From Stagonosporopsis chrysanthemi (taxonomy: Eukaryota; Ascomycota; Dothideomycetes; Pleosporales; Didymellaceae): DNA of 64,000 nt. Location of the stretch: NCBI GenBank assembly GCA_022560025.1, contig JAFISE010000069.1, positions 92,298 to 156,297 of the forward strand, in the 5' to 3' direction. A program made the position numbers and the translations under genes. The notes under the pieces are model-generated. The model was given only the letters and a program-made list of their open reading frames with translations. It was not told the DNA's origin and ran no database searches. This document shows, piece by piece, positions 53,973 to 64,000 of this stretch (its first letter is position 1; every line of letters begins with the position of its first letter).

Positions 53973-55883
53973 ATGTCTTGGCAACAACCTAAGGATTATC
54001 AGAAGCGCCCAGTTGCGATACTGGGCGCTGGTGTACTTGGGCGCCGAATCGGTATGTCGATATCCACGAAACGACTTCTCTGCTGACTGTCGAAAGCATG
54101 CACATGGGCAGCTGGCGGATATGAAGTCCAAGTCAGGGATCCAAGTACAGAGCAGCGCGCTCAGTGCCTGCAATATGTCAACGAGAACATTACCACATAC
54201 AAAAATCTCACCAAGGCTACAAAACCTGGGCGCGTGCAGGTATTTGAAGACCTCGAGTATGCAGTAGCCAACGCGTGGCTTGTCATTGAAGCAGTTCCCG
54301 AAAAGCTCGAGCTGAAGATCTCTACTTTTGCAGCACTCGAGCAGCTTGCACCGAAGGATTGCATCCTTGCAACTAACTCCTCTTCTTACAAGTCGTCAGA
54401 GATGATCACAAAAATCACTGATGACACAAGGCGCCGAGTACTGAACACGCACTATTACATGCCCCCTGAGAACATGGTTGTCGAGCTCATGACAGACGGG
54501 TTTACTGAGGATGCAATCTTTTCGTTTATGTCAGAACGCTTCCGTGAGAGTGGCGCCAAGCCGTACGTTGCCAGGAAGGAGTCGACAGGCTTTATCTTTA
54601 ATCGTCTCTGGGCAGCAGTCAAGCGAGAGACATTGACGATCTTGTCGGAAGGAGTTAGCGATGCCGAAGAGATAGACAGTCTGTGGACAGAGATGTTCGT
54701 CAAAGGTGGCGCAAGGCCATGCAAGACCATGGATCAAGTCGGCCTTGACACTGTTGCATTCATCGAGGGACACTACATCGCAGAGCGAGGCCTGTCTTCC
54801 ACCCATACTACAGACTTCCTCAAGGCGAATTACCTCGACCAGGGCAAGCTCGGAAACAAGAGCGACAAGGGCGGCTTGTACCCTCCTAAGAGCAGAGAAG
54901 TCAACACAAACGGGGTCACCAATGGTCATACCACGCATGACACATCAACCTCTGAGCCTACAATCATCGTCCTTGATGCAGGTCTGTCAGCATCAGATCC
55001 CAGTGCTGGTGCAGGCGCTATCCTTCAACTCCACGCAGACGGCTCAGAATTGAAGCCCATCATCACCGGCCAAGAACTCCCTGACGGCATCGCAATCGAC
55101 CACTCCCTCCAGCGCATGTTCTGGACATGCATGGGCATTCCCGCCTCGCCCGACGGCGCTGTCTACTCTGCAAACCTGGACGGCACCGACCAGCAGACCG
55201 TCATCGCCCCCGGCAAGATCAACACCCCCAAGCAAATCACCCTTGACGCCGCTGCCCACAAACTCTACTTCTGCGACCGCGAAGGATGCACCGTGTACCG
55301 CTGCGCGTACGATGGCTCGGACCTTGAGGTCCTGGTGCAGCGCGTCGGCACGCTGTCCAACGCCGCTGGGCAGGCAAATGCGATGAACTGGTGTGTCGGC
55401 ATTGCCGTGTCACACTCGCGCGGAAAATTCTACTGGAGCCAGAAGGGCCCGAGCAAGGGTGGTCGAGGGCGGATCTTCTGCGCCAACATCGCCACGCCTG
55501 CAGGCAAGACGGCTGCGACGCGCGAGGATGTAAAGTGTGTTTTGTACGGGTTGCCCGAGCCGATTGATCTCGAGATTGATGAGAAGCATGGGCGTTTGTA
55601 TTGGACTGATCGGGGCGAGCTGCCGTGGGGTAATTCGTTGAGCAGAGTCGACCTGGATGGTGAGGGGTTGCCGGTTCTGGAGGAACCGACGATTTTGCCC
55701 AGTAAACTAGTTATCACGCGCAGATTCCACGAGGCTATAGGGCTGCAGGTTGATGCTGAGAGGAACAGTGTGTATGTCAGCGATCTTGGTGGCGGAGTGT
55801 ATGTTTGCGATCTCGATGGGAAGAACAAGAGGACGATCTTCCAGGACGAGAAGAGAGCGTTCACCGGGCTGGCGTTGTTATAA
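53973..55883 (+). CDS. 3-hydroxyacyl-CoA dehydrogenase-like / YWTD beta-propeller fusion
   Basis: Model: 53973-54051 joined to 54097-55883 across a 45-nt intron, 621 residues. The first ~300 residues form an NAD-dependent dehydrogenase: dinucleotide motif AILGAGVLGRRIACTWAAGG, then LVIEAVPEKLELK, LATNSSSY, the catalytic His/Glu pair in THYYMPPENMVVELM and the C-terminal helical domain (GLDTVAFIEG). After a Thr/Ser linker (about 310-330), the remaining ~290 residues form a six-bladed propeller-like domain with repeats such as DGIAIDHSLQRMFWTCMG, LDAAAHKLYFCDREG, LEIDEKHGRLYWTDRG and LQVDAERNSVYVSDLGG, like SMP-30 or YWTD domains. Reaction and substrate are unknown. It may act downstream of the P450, but that is inference from position. 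Confidence 0.85.
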
Positions 55884-56159
55884 GATAGGAAACGTAGTAG
55901 TGTGACAAGTGCTCTTCTTTTCCTTCCCCGCTCTTCAAATATCACATGTACATCTCTCCCCCCACAATTCTTGGCTATTTCCTGGTGAGGCAACCTTAAG
56001 AGGGCAAAACACATCACGTGTTCTCGCTCCACGCGCCGGCCCCACTTCTCACCACGCGACGCGTCTCCCAAATCCATCCACTCACCACCATCACCCCACC
56101 ATATCAACCGCACACTACCCGCACAACAATTCCCACACCCACCCACCCCCTTCCCAACA
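55884..56159. promoter_or_regulatory. Upstream region of the replication factor A subunit 3 gene
   Basis: About 275 bases, C-rich towards the start codon, holding the promoter and leader of the small RPA gene and the 3' end of the fusion gene. No specific element is recognised. Confidence 0.45.
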
Positions 56160-56948
56160 ATGGACCGCCAGGACCACCCCCAAACACCCCGCGTGCTGCA
56201 ACCCCACCTCTCCCAATTCCAGAACCGCATCGTCCGCGTGCTGGGCAAAGTAGTGCAGCTCCGGGGCGAAGAAGCCATCATCGACGCCGGGGGCAACATT
56301 GACGTGATCTTGAACCGGGTAAGTTTATGTGTCTTGAATTTGTGCCGTCGGTATCGCATTTCCGCCCCCCTGTATTCCTTTCTTTTACGCCATTTCCTTG
56401 CCTTTTCGCCTTCGCTGTTCGCCTTCGCTGTTCGCCTTCGCTTTTCGCTCTCCATTGCTCTACATATCGACGGGGGGACATACATGGCTTGCTCACACTC
56501 AAACGCCAAACACCAAACCAATCAACCCAGCTAACCACACCCCCGCAGGACGCCCACCTAACCGTCGGCCACGCCGTCGAGATCATTGGCAAAGTCGACG
56601 CCAACCTGGCGATCAAAGTGCAGGCCTCGACTGATTTCGGGACGAACATTGGTATGTGCGGCACTTTCCCTTCCCCTTTCCCTTCCCCCCTTCTTCCGCT
56701 TCTCCTTTCCTTCCCCCCTTCTTCCGCTTCTCCTTGCACTTCGCTCCGCTTCACTTCGCGCCGCCCACGACTACCTTTAGCTTTAGCTTCAGCTTCAGCT
56801 TTAGCTTTGCTTTGGGTGGCGTGGGTAGGGGTGAGACCAAGAACGCCAGCTAACGCGAGATGTGTGTGCGTGTGTAGATTTCAACGCCGCGAACGCAGTG
56901 GTGGAGGCGACACATCGGCACAAGGAGATTTTCTACGATGAGCAGTGA
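56160..56948 (+). CDS. Replication factor A subunit 3 (Rpa3/Ssb3)
   Basis: Smallest subunit of the RPA single-stranded DNA-binding trimer, needed for replication and repair. Model: 56160-56318, 56549-56651 and 56878-56948, 110 residues. The single OB fold is seen in VRVLGKVVQLRGEEAIIDAG, NIDVILNRDAHLTVGHAVEI and IGKVDANLAIKVQASTDFG, followed by a C-terminal helix (NAANAVVEATHRHKE). Introns are long for this window, 230 and 226 nt. Both contain repeated CTTCGCCTTCGC- or TTCCGCTTCTCC-like units. The stop codon lies inside a GAGCAGT tandem repeat. The splice junctions are required to keep the OB fold intact, so the model is firm despite the small size. Confidence 0.9.
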
Positions 56949-57323
56949 GCAGTGAGCAGTGAGAGAGGGTGAGTGAGTGAGTGAGTGAGTGAGTGGATAG
57001 TAGGGAACTAAAAGGGAAAGGACGAACAGTGGGAGGGGGGGGGGACGGAATACGAGAGAGACTGTTTGTTAGCCAAGGGGGGAAAAACACGGGGGTTTCT
57101 CGGGGAGGTGCACTATGATATGTGTTCTCCTCTCTCTCCCATTTCCCATGTACGAATCTACGCTTAAAAAAGGGCCAATCATCGATTGAACTTTGTGGTA
57201 TCACACTTTCCTCGCCATGGGAGAAAAGAAAAAGCTGTCAATTTCCCCCATTGCTCACTAATGCACGCATTCAGAAGACGCTAAAGGGCAACTCCCCCCC
57301 TCACCCCGGTACCTTCAACAGAC
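56949..57323. other. Convergent region with GTGA and GGGG repeats
   Basis: Between the rpa3 and hydrolase 3' ends. It begins with the tail of the GAGCAGT repeat and a (GTGA)n stretch (about 56967-56994). A G-run lies near 57030-57045. No gene. Confidence 0.6.
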
Positions 57324-60305
57324 TCAGAGTTTACTCCTCACAGCCTCCAACCGGAACTTGACCTCCTTCAGCTGCTTCGCAGTCGGTTTCCAGTCCTCAA
57401 ACAGGCCGAGCAACTGCTCGACCTCGCCGCCAAGTTCCTTCTTCACAAACTCCTCCTCGAGCAGTCCGCGCATGGCCCAGGGGAGGAAATAGGGGTTCTG
57501 GTTCGCGGCCGTCGCGGGGGCGGCGTAGTCCTTGACGCGGAGCTTGAAGAGATCGCCCTTGGCGTCCTTGTGGGCGGCCAGCTTCTCGCCGACGACGGGG
57601 ATGTTGATGCCCTGGAAGCTGGCGCTGCTGGAGGGCCGTTGCTGGGGCGGGACAGGGAGGGATGTTGTTTCGAGGGCGTGGTGCACGGCGAGATTGTAGA
57701 CGCGCGGGTCCTCGTAGACACGCGAGTGGCCCTCGCCGCCGTAGAGGCTGCCGGCCAGCGCTGGGGAGAGTTCGCGGATCAGGCCGTGGTCGGGGAGGCC
57801 GAGGTTGCGCAGCTTGAGCGTGAAGCCGACGAGATGCGTGAGGAAGTCTGGGGCGTGAATGCGACCGTCGACGAAGACGGCGCGGTAGATGTATGGGTGG
57901 GAGAGGGTGGAGAAGGTGGAGGACTGAGGTGAGGGTTAGTGGCCGTACTAGTAGTGCAGATGGGGACGTACCTCGAGCGAGACGAGCTGGTCGTCGATGC
58001 TGCCGACGTAGAGGATTCTTACGCCGAAACGAAGGACCTCGTCGAGTGCGGCTAAATACATCTGACTGACCAAGCTCTTTGGGTCCGAGAACTCGAACAG
58101 CTCGGCAGCTGTAGGGCCAAAATACTTTGTCTTGTACTCGATAAAGGGGCCCATGTTGACCCCTGCCATAGCACAGACGCCGATGCGTGCGGCGTTGACG
58201 CAGCCAAATTGTATGAGCTTCGCAACCAGCATCATTGCGACAGGCACACCTTGCGAGTGGCACGCAACCAGAATGAAATCGGCTTCTTTGACGTGGTCTA
58301 TCCAGTTCAGCAACAGCTTCCATAGAGTGTTCACTCGTTCAGCAATGAAGCCCTCGCCCTCTAGAGCAACCTGCTCGATCTCTGGACAATAACCACGAGC
58401 CTCAGACCACTCCTTGATAGCGGCGGCTGCAGCGTTTGCGAAACGTATCGAAGTGCCTGTAGGCTGGCCCATGATCCTTTGGAATATCGGAGCAGGGAAA
58501 AAGCCATGAACACCAATAGCCACGGCTTTCCTTATTCGTGGAGGGGCCGGGTTGATGTGTAGGTGAGGGGCAGCCGGTTCGCCACCCAAGAAGTACTGGC
58601 GCACCTGCTTCCAGAAACTCGGCTGCTGGGCGAGGCGGTACGTTGAGTGGAACTCGGGTAGAACGAGGTTAGGCGGCTCTTGTTTCAAAGTTGTGGCCTG
58701 CTTTGGTGCTGGCTGTGCGATGGGAGCGGTTTGAGTGCGAGTTGGCTCGCGTTCAGGTGACGCCCTGGTGGGTGTGGCTGGCGCGCTGGATGTCGGCGTG
58801 TCTGCTGGAGTTTCGATGGTGAGATCTGTGGAGGCGGCCTTCTTTCTTGATCGCCCTCGCAGGGAACCCAAGGACTTCTTAACAATCGACTCCTTCGGTC
58901 TCGGTGGCTGCTTCGCTGGTTCGGGGACGTCCGCATTGGACTGCTCCTGCTCGTTGAACTGAGCTGCCTCTGGATGAGACTGTGAAGGGGTGTCGAAGAC
59001 AGCGACCTCGCCAACGTGCTTCTGCGCCTCGCCCTCGGCAGGCTTGTTGGTCGTGGCGGGCTCCCGATACCAGAAGGCCCACGCCGACGCCTTGGCTTGT
59101 CCCTTGGGCGACTCTTGTGCGGGCTCTGCAGGTGCAGGGTCTTGAGCCTGCTCTGTGGGCGTTGTCTCTGCTTGCGGTTCTGCTAGAGGCTCTGCTTGCG
59201 ACCCTGCTGCCAGAGCCTGAGGTGCTAGTTCGCTCGCCTGGTCCGAGTACGTGTTCGGCGTAAAGAAGTCCTTAGCAGGCGGCTGTGGTGGGGGCGAATT
59301 AACTTGGACGTTCTGAGCATTGCTCCACAGCCAAAACCATGAGCCGCTTGCTGTGTTTCGCGTTGTGGGTTTGCTGCTGGGCGGCAGTGCATGTTCCGTC
59401 TCGACGTCTTCTGATGGCGCCGCTTCAGCAGATGTATCGTCTTTCTTGTCCCCATTCGCGGCGTGGCCATTTGCAAGTGCACCGTCTAGCCCCTCCATCT
59501 TCGCGTCTGGCTCTTCTGAAGGCGTCGTTCCGGGCAGTGGCGTGCTGGATGCCTCTTCCACGCTTGCATGGCCCGCACTCTTCGCCTTGGCGGCCTCGGT
59601 GTACCCGTCAGGGCGCGACCACCAGCTCGTCCAGCCCCATGTGTTCGCTCCTTGGTCAGGCTTCGGCGGTTCAGGCGGCAGTGGGGCGTCGTCTCCAGTC
59701 GGCGTGGTGTCTGTTGCAGGCGTGATGTCTGTTGCAGGCGTGGTGTCTGTTGCAGGCGCGGTCTCTGTGGCAGGCGCGGTCTCTGTGGCAGGCGCGATCT
59801 CTGTGGCAGGCGCGTCCTCGGCTTTCTTCGGTGTCGCAGTCTCGAGCTCCTCGACCGACCCGTCAGAAGCAACCGTGATCTTGGTCGTGGATGCCGGCAG
59901 GACAATGCTCTTGCTCGACTTGCGCTTGGTGAGAAAGCGTGCCGGGGACTCGTCGCTGGGCTTCTTGGCCTCTTCCTTGGGCAGCTCAGAGGTCGCACCC
60001 CCGCTGACACGGATCCCAATCGTCTCCTGGGCCGTCTTCACCACGGCAGGGGCCTTGGACCGCCAGCTGCCTGTGCTGCCCAGCCATTTGCGCCCGCTCC
60101 TGGGCGTCTGGGTGCCAGTGGTTGTGGGCGTGGACGCGCTGTCGGACGCTGCAGAGGCCTCGGACGCTGGGTGGCTCGCCGCGCTTTCGTGCGATGTTGT
60201 GCTTGCATCGAGGGCGGCGGTGTGCAGCTCGGCGGCGCTGTCGGGGGCGGCGCTGTTGGGGGCGGGCCCCAGGGGATTCGGCTTGACCTTCTTGCGGGGG
60301 CTCAT
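57324..60305 (-). CDS. Large disordered protein with C-terminal alpha/beta-hydrolase-like domain
   Basis: Model: complement of 57324-57923 joined to 57972-60305 across a 48-nt intron (GTACGT...CTCAG), 977 residues. The start is the ATG at 60305 (MSPRKKVKPNPLG); the frame runs further up only from a non-ATG codon. About 480 N-terminal residues are Ser/Pro/Thr/Ala/Glu-rich and disordered, with an 18-base repeat giving PATDTT/PATETA units. Short aromatic motifs recur (NTWGWTSWW, ASGSWFWLW, ASAWAFWY). The domain after ~580 has the hydrolase look: AIGVHGFFPAPIF and the nucleophile elbow ACHSQGVPV, with later DQLVSLE. A possible acid-histidine pair is not assigned. Lipid hydrolysis at a membrane is a guess from the motif only. 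Confidence 0.7.
59704..59817 (-). repeat. 18-base tandem repeat coding PAT(D/E)T(T/A) units
   Basis: About six in-frame units of 18 bases, differing by a few substitutions, within the disordered part of the hydrolase-like gene. They encode Pro-Ala-Thr-acid-Thr-Ala/Thr repeats, a possible glycosylation- or phosphorylation-rich linker. Confidence 0.8.
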
Positions 60306-60631
60306 GGCTCTGGATGAGCGCTGAGCAGGCAGAACAGGCCTCAGGGCGGGTGTTGGCGAGGGCCACGCATGTGAGCCAGCGTGCGCGTTCCCGTGAGCGG
60401 CTGGACGTGCAATAGCCACCCATGACGCAGGCGCAGGTGCGCTATCTGGCTATCGCCCGCCCACCGACCAACCGAGGCAGCTGTGGCGCCTCGCTCAGTG
60501 GCTCTGCGGCCCCGGCCATCCCATCTGGCGCTAGGCTCCACTGTAACTTTTTCGTCCCGCAGCTCGAACTTTCACGCGAGCGCGAGCGTCTCCGTGTCTC
60601 CACGCCTCACCACCACGCCCACGCCGCAGCC
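60306..60631. promoter_or_regulatory. Divergent promoter region of the hydrolase-like gene and spb1
   Basis: A 326-base GC-rich gap between divergent start codons. It holds both promoters. A CA-rich leader precedes the spb1 ATG; no named site is clear. Confidence 0.5.
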
Positions 60632-63204
60632 ATGGCCATCCAGAAGAAGCACGGAAAGGGACGCCTCGACAAGTGGTACAAGCTTGCCAAGGAGAAGGGC
60701 TACCGCGCCCGTGCGGCCTTCAAGCTGATCCAGCTGAACAAAAAGTACAACTTCCTCGAGAAGAGCAAGGTCTTGATTGATCTTTGCGCCGCGCCCGGAT
60801 CATGGTGCCAGGTCGCCTCAGAGGTGCGCATACGCTTTCTGCAAGTGCAGCAACCACACACTAATCAGAGTAGGTCATGCCTGCGGGCGCCCTCATCGTC
60901 GGCGTCGATCTCGCCCCCATCAAGCCCATCCCACGGTGCATCACCTTCCAGAGCGACATCACCACCGACAAGTGCCGCACGACTCTGCGCTCGCACCTGA
61001 AGCATCTCAAGGCTGATGCTGTCATTCACGACGGTGCGCCCAACGTCGGTACTGCCTGGGTGCAGGACGCTTTCACCCAGGCCGAGCTCGTGCTGCAGTC
61101 CATGAAGCTGGCCACCGAGTTCCTGTGCGAGGGCGGTACCTTTGTCACCAAGGTCTTCAGGTCCAAGGACTACAACGCCCTACTCTGGTGTTTCCAGCAG
61201 CTGTTCATGAAGGTCGAAGCCACCAAGCCGCCCTCTTCTCGTAACGTCTCTGCAGAAATTTTCGTCGTCTGCCGTGGATACAAGGCGCCCAAGAACCTCG
61301 ACCCCAAGTTCCTCGACGCTCGTTACGTCTTCGCCGAGCTCGCTGATCCTACACCCAACAACGAAGCCAAGGTCTTCAACCCGGAGAAGAAGAAGCGCAA
61401 GCGTGGCGGTTACGAGGAGGGCGACTGGACACAGTTCCACGAGGCTACTGTAGCTGAATTCATCGAGACTCCCGACCCCATCGCTATGCTGGGCAGCTTG
61501 AACAAGCTTTCCTTTGAGCAGAAGGGCAACGGAGACATCGCCATCGCCACCATCGACAAGCTCCCAGTGACAACAAAGGAAGTGCGCGACTGCTGCGCTG
61601 ATTTGAAGGTCCTTGGCCGAGCCGACTTCAAGCGACTCCTCCGCTGGCGTCTCAAGGTCCGTGACATCTTTGGCTTCTCGAAGAAACAAAAGGATGCTGC
61701 CGCAGCCAAGGAGGCCGAAGAGGCCCAAGAGGCCAAGGAAGGCGAGGAGGAAGCAAAGATCGAGAACATGGACGAGGAGATGAGGCTTCAGGTAGAGCTC
61801 GAGAGGCTCAAGGAGAAGGACACAAAGTCGAGGAAGAAGCAACGACGTACCGAGAACGAACGCAAGCAGAAAGAGATCGTTCGCATGCAGATGAACATGG
61901 CGACGCCTTTCGAAATCGGCCTCGAGCAGGCTGGGCCGACTGGTGATGACGCCATGTTCGCTCTGAAGAACGTTGACAAGGACGGCGCGCTCTCCAAGAT
62001 TGCCCGTGGCAAGATGGCGCAGATCGTTGAGAAGGAGAAGGACGACATCAGTGAAGAGGAACTGACAGACGACGAGGAAGGCGACAACCTGGAACGCTAC
62101 CTTGATTCGCAGTACGATGAGTACGTTGAGCAAAAGTCGGCCCGTGACGCCAAATACCGCGCCAAGCGAGCGAGAGGCGACAACGAGGATGGCGAATGGA
62201 ACGGCTTCTCCGACGGCGAGAAGGAGGAAAGCGACGACGAGGAGCTCGTGCAAGATGCAGACAGTGATCTCAGCAGCGACGACGAGGAAGAGGGCCCGAA
62301 AAAGCTGATCACAACTCTCGAGGGCGAAGAGGCCGCTAACGGCCTGACAAGACGAGCCCAACGCTTCTTCGATCAAGACATTTTCAAGGGCATCGATGGC
62401 TTAGACGAAATTGAGGATGATGAGGACAGCGGCATTGATGTCGAGGACGAAGAGGACGTCAAGATGGAGGACGTCGAGGAAGCTTCAGAAAAGCCATCGA
62501 AATCGACAAAGAAGGCCACCTTCGCCGAGCCCGCTCCCGAAGAATGGTCTGATGAGGATGACAACGACAAGATCGAGGAAGTCGCCCGCGACGAGTCTCA
62601 GTGGGAACACGACGACATTCCCATGAAGAACGGCAAGCCGGACATCGACATCATCACTGCCGAAGCCATGACCCTCGCACATCAAATTGCCACAGGAAAG
62701 AAGACAAAGCACGACCTCCTCGACGACTCGTTCAACCGCTACTCCCTCCGCGACGTCGACGGCCTCCCAGACTGGTTCCTCGACGACGAAAACAAGCACT
62801 CCAAGCTCCAGCGCCCCACCACCGCCGCCGCCGCCGCCGCCATCAAGGAGAAGATGCGCGCCCTGAACGCGCGCCCCATCAAGAAGGTCCGCGAGGCCCA
62901 CGCGCGCAAGAAGTTCAAGGCCGCCCAGCGCCTCGAGAAACTCAAGAAAAAGTCCGCCATGCTCGCCGACGAGGAGGGCATGACCGAGAAAGAAAAGGCG
63001 CAGAGTATTGCGCGCTTGATGAGCAGAGCCAGCAAGAAGAAGCCCAAGGGCAAGGTCAGCGTTGTTGTTGCCGGCGGTGGCAACAGGGGTATCAAGGGTC
63101 GACCCAAGGGCACAAAGGGTAAGTACAAGATGGTCGACGCGAGGTTGAAGAAGGACGTCCGAGGCATGAAGAGAGCCGAGAAGAGGAACAAGAAGAAGAG
63201 GTGA
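60632..63204 (+). CDS. spb1: 27S pre-rRNA 2'-O-methyltransferase Spb1
   Basis: Nucleolar AdoMet-dependent enzyme that methylates the A-loop guanosine of 25S rRNA and is needed for 60S assembly. Model: 60632-60823 joined to 60874-63204 across a 50-nt intron (GTGCGC...AGTAG), 840 residues. The RrmJ-type domain is at about residues 1-230: [54 protein letters not shown] and [10 protein letters not shown] contain the SAM pocket and the K-D-K-type catalytic residues. A long charged middle part and the C-terminal Spb1 domain follow ([57 protein letters not shown]). The ending is very basic (EKRNKKKR). All domains are intact. Confidence 0.95.
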
Positions 63205-63901
63205 ATGCTCAAAGGCTAGGTAGGCGCCGAGACACAGCAAACTGGGAAGGATCTGTGTTGTTGTTGTTGTTGTTGTTATTGTCGTTGTTGTTGCATTACA
63301 CGGCGTTTGATATCTCGGAACAAGAAAAAATCTACGAGTTTCGTTCTACGCAGTAGCAGTGTCTCTTTGCTCCTGTTCTTCTGTCCGCCCCCCGCTATCC
63401 CCAATCTGGCAACCCGCCTGGCCAAGCCCTGTGCGCCTCAACCTCAGCCTCACGCCGCTCACGCTTTTCTCACCACTCCCCGAAACACGCCGGCTCGAGG
63501 CTTTGTAAATGCAGGTACGGGGGGGTGGGGGGTGCGAATTACTGGTTTAGGCAGTATTGAGGTATTGGGTGCTGAGGAGGAGGGCGGGCGGCATGCGAGG
63601 TTGTTGCTGAGATGGGGAAGGGGAGTGTGTGAGAAAGAGAGGGTTGAAAGGGGATGGGGGAGGGGGAATGGCGATGGCGATAGCGAAGGGGGTATATAAG
63701 GTGGAGCATGTGGGAAGGGGAGAAGCACGACAGAACAGAACAGAACAGCAGTACCGTATCGTTGCGCAGCGAGTGTGAGCGTGCGTGTACAACTCCAGCC
63801 AGCCATTCCTCCATCGTTCTTCTGCGCGTCTGAACTACACTCTCTCACCTCTCTCTCTCTCTCTTTTCCCCCCAACTCCTCCATTCAACACGACAGCATC
63901 G
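63205..63901. other. 3' region of spb1 with microsatellites
   Basis: It contains a (GTT)n run at about 63256-63292, AGAAC repeats near 63731-63748 and TCTCTC repeats near 63848-63862. A C-rich region leads into the terminal homopolymer. No gene is supported. Confidence 0.55.
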
Positions 63902-63984
<83 letters not shown>

Positions 63985-64000
63985 CCCCCCCCCCCCCCCC
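63902..64000. repeat. Poly-C tract at the window end, one T at 63982
   Basis: Ninety-eight C bases with a single T, running to the window edge, so the true length is unknown. It is not a telomere repeat. Confidence 0.9.

Noticed and set aside
61180..62376. 398-codon minus-strand frame opposite spb1
   Set aside because: Shadow of the charged spb1 coding region; spb1 is firmly identified.
63902..64000. Telomere at the window end
   Set aside because: The tract is pure C, with no TTAGGG/CCCTAA units.

Overview
This window looks like nuclear chromosomal DNA of a filamentous ascomycete (Pezizomycotina). A Dothideomycete is my best guess, inferred from overall protein similarity and not proven. 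The signs are densely packed genes on both strands, spliceosomal introns mostly 45-60 nt long with GTATGT/GTAAGT donors and CTGAC/CTAAC branch sites, a trifunctional TrpC, a HET-domain protein and a fungal GH72 cell-wall enzyme. I find about 24 protein genes, one tRNA gene and several homopolymer or microsatellite tracts. Exon borders were set by hand from splice signals, reading phase and remembered family sequences.

Layout. 0-9 kb: 3' end of a kinetochore Fta4-like gene, a gene broken by an in-frame TAG, a coiled-coil protein, phosphomannose isomerase, the SAGA subunit Sgf29 and endonuclease III. 9-23 kb: a membrane protein of unknown role, a BRCT protein, trpC with a Gcn4/CPC1 site in its promoter, and the nucleoporin Nup188. 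23-36 kb: a plasma-membrane syntaxin, a GH72 glucanosyltransferase, a YchF-type GTPase containing a 10-nt exon, an unknown protein, a HET-domain protein with a probable membrane tail, and Pmp3. 36-48 kb: a CsbD-like protein whose intron carries more than 100 G residues, indoleamine 2,3-dioxygenase, a Pom1-type DYRK kinase and a dysferlin-domain peroxisomal membrane protein. 48-56 kb: a tRNA-Pro gene, then a redox group made of a cytochrome P450, a divergent cytochrome b5/b5-reductase fusion and a hydroxyacyl-CoA dehydrogenase/beta-propeller fusion. 56-64 kb: replication factor A subunit 3, an alpha/beta-hydrolase-like protein, the rRNA methyltransferase Spb1, and a terminal poly-C tract.

Most genes are housekeeping genes with no shared pathway. 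The exception is 49.4-55.9 kb, where the P450 and its likely electron donor share one promoter region.

The strongest unusual signal is at 48382-48586. It is a tRNA-Pro(AGG) gene cut by two segments with complete spliceosomal intron signals (GTAAGT, branch site, CAG), both in the D-arm region, plus an ordinary 14-nt anticodon-loop intron. Removing all three leaves a 72-nt tRNA with every stem intact. I know of no described tRNA with mRNA-type introns.
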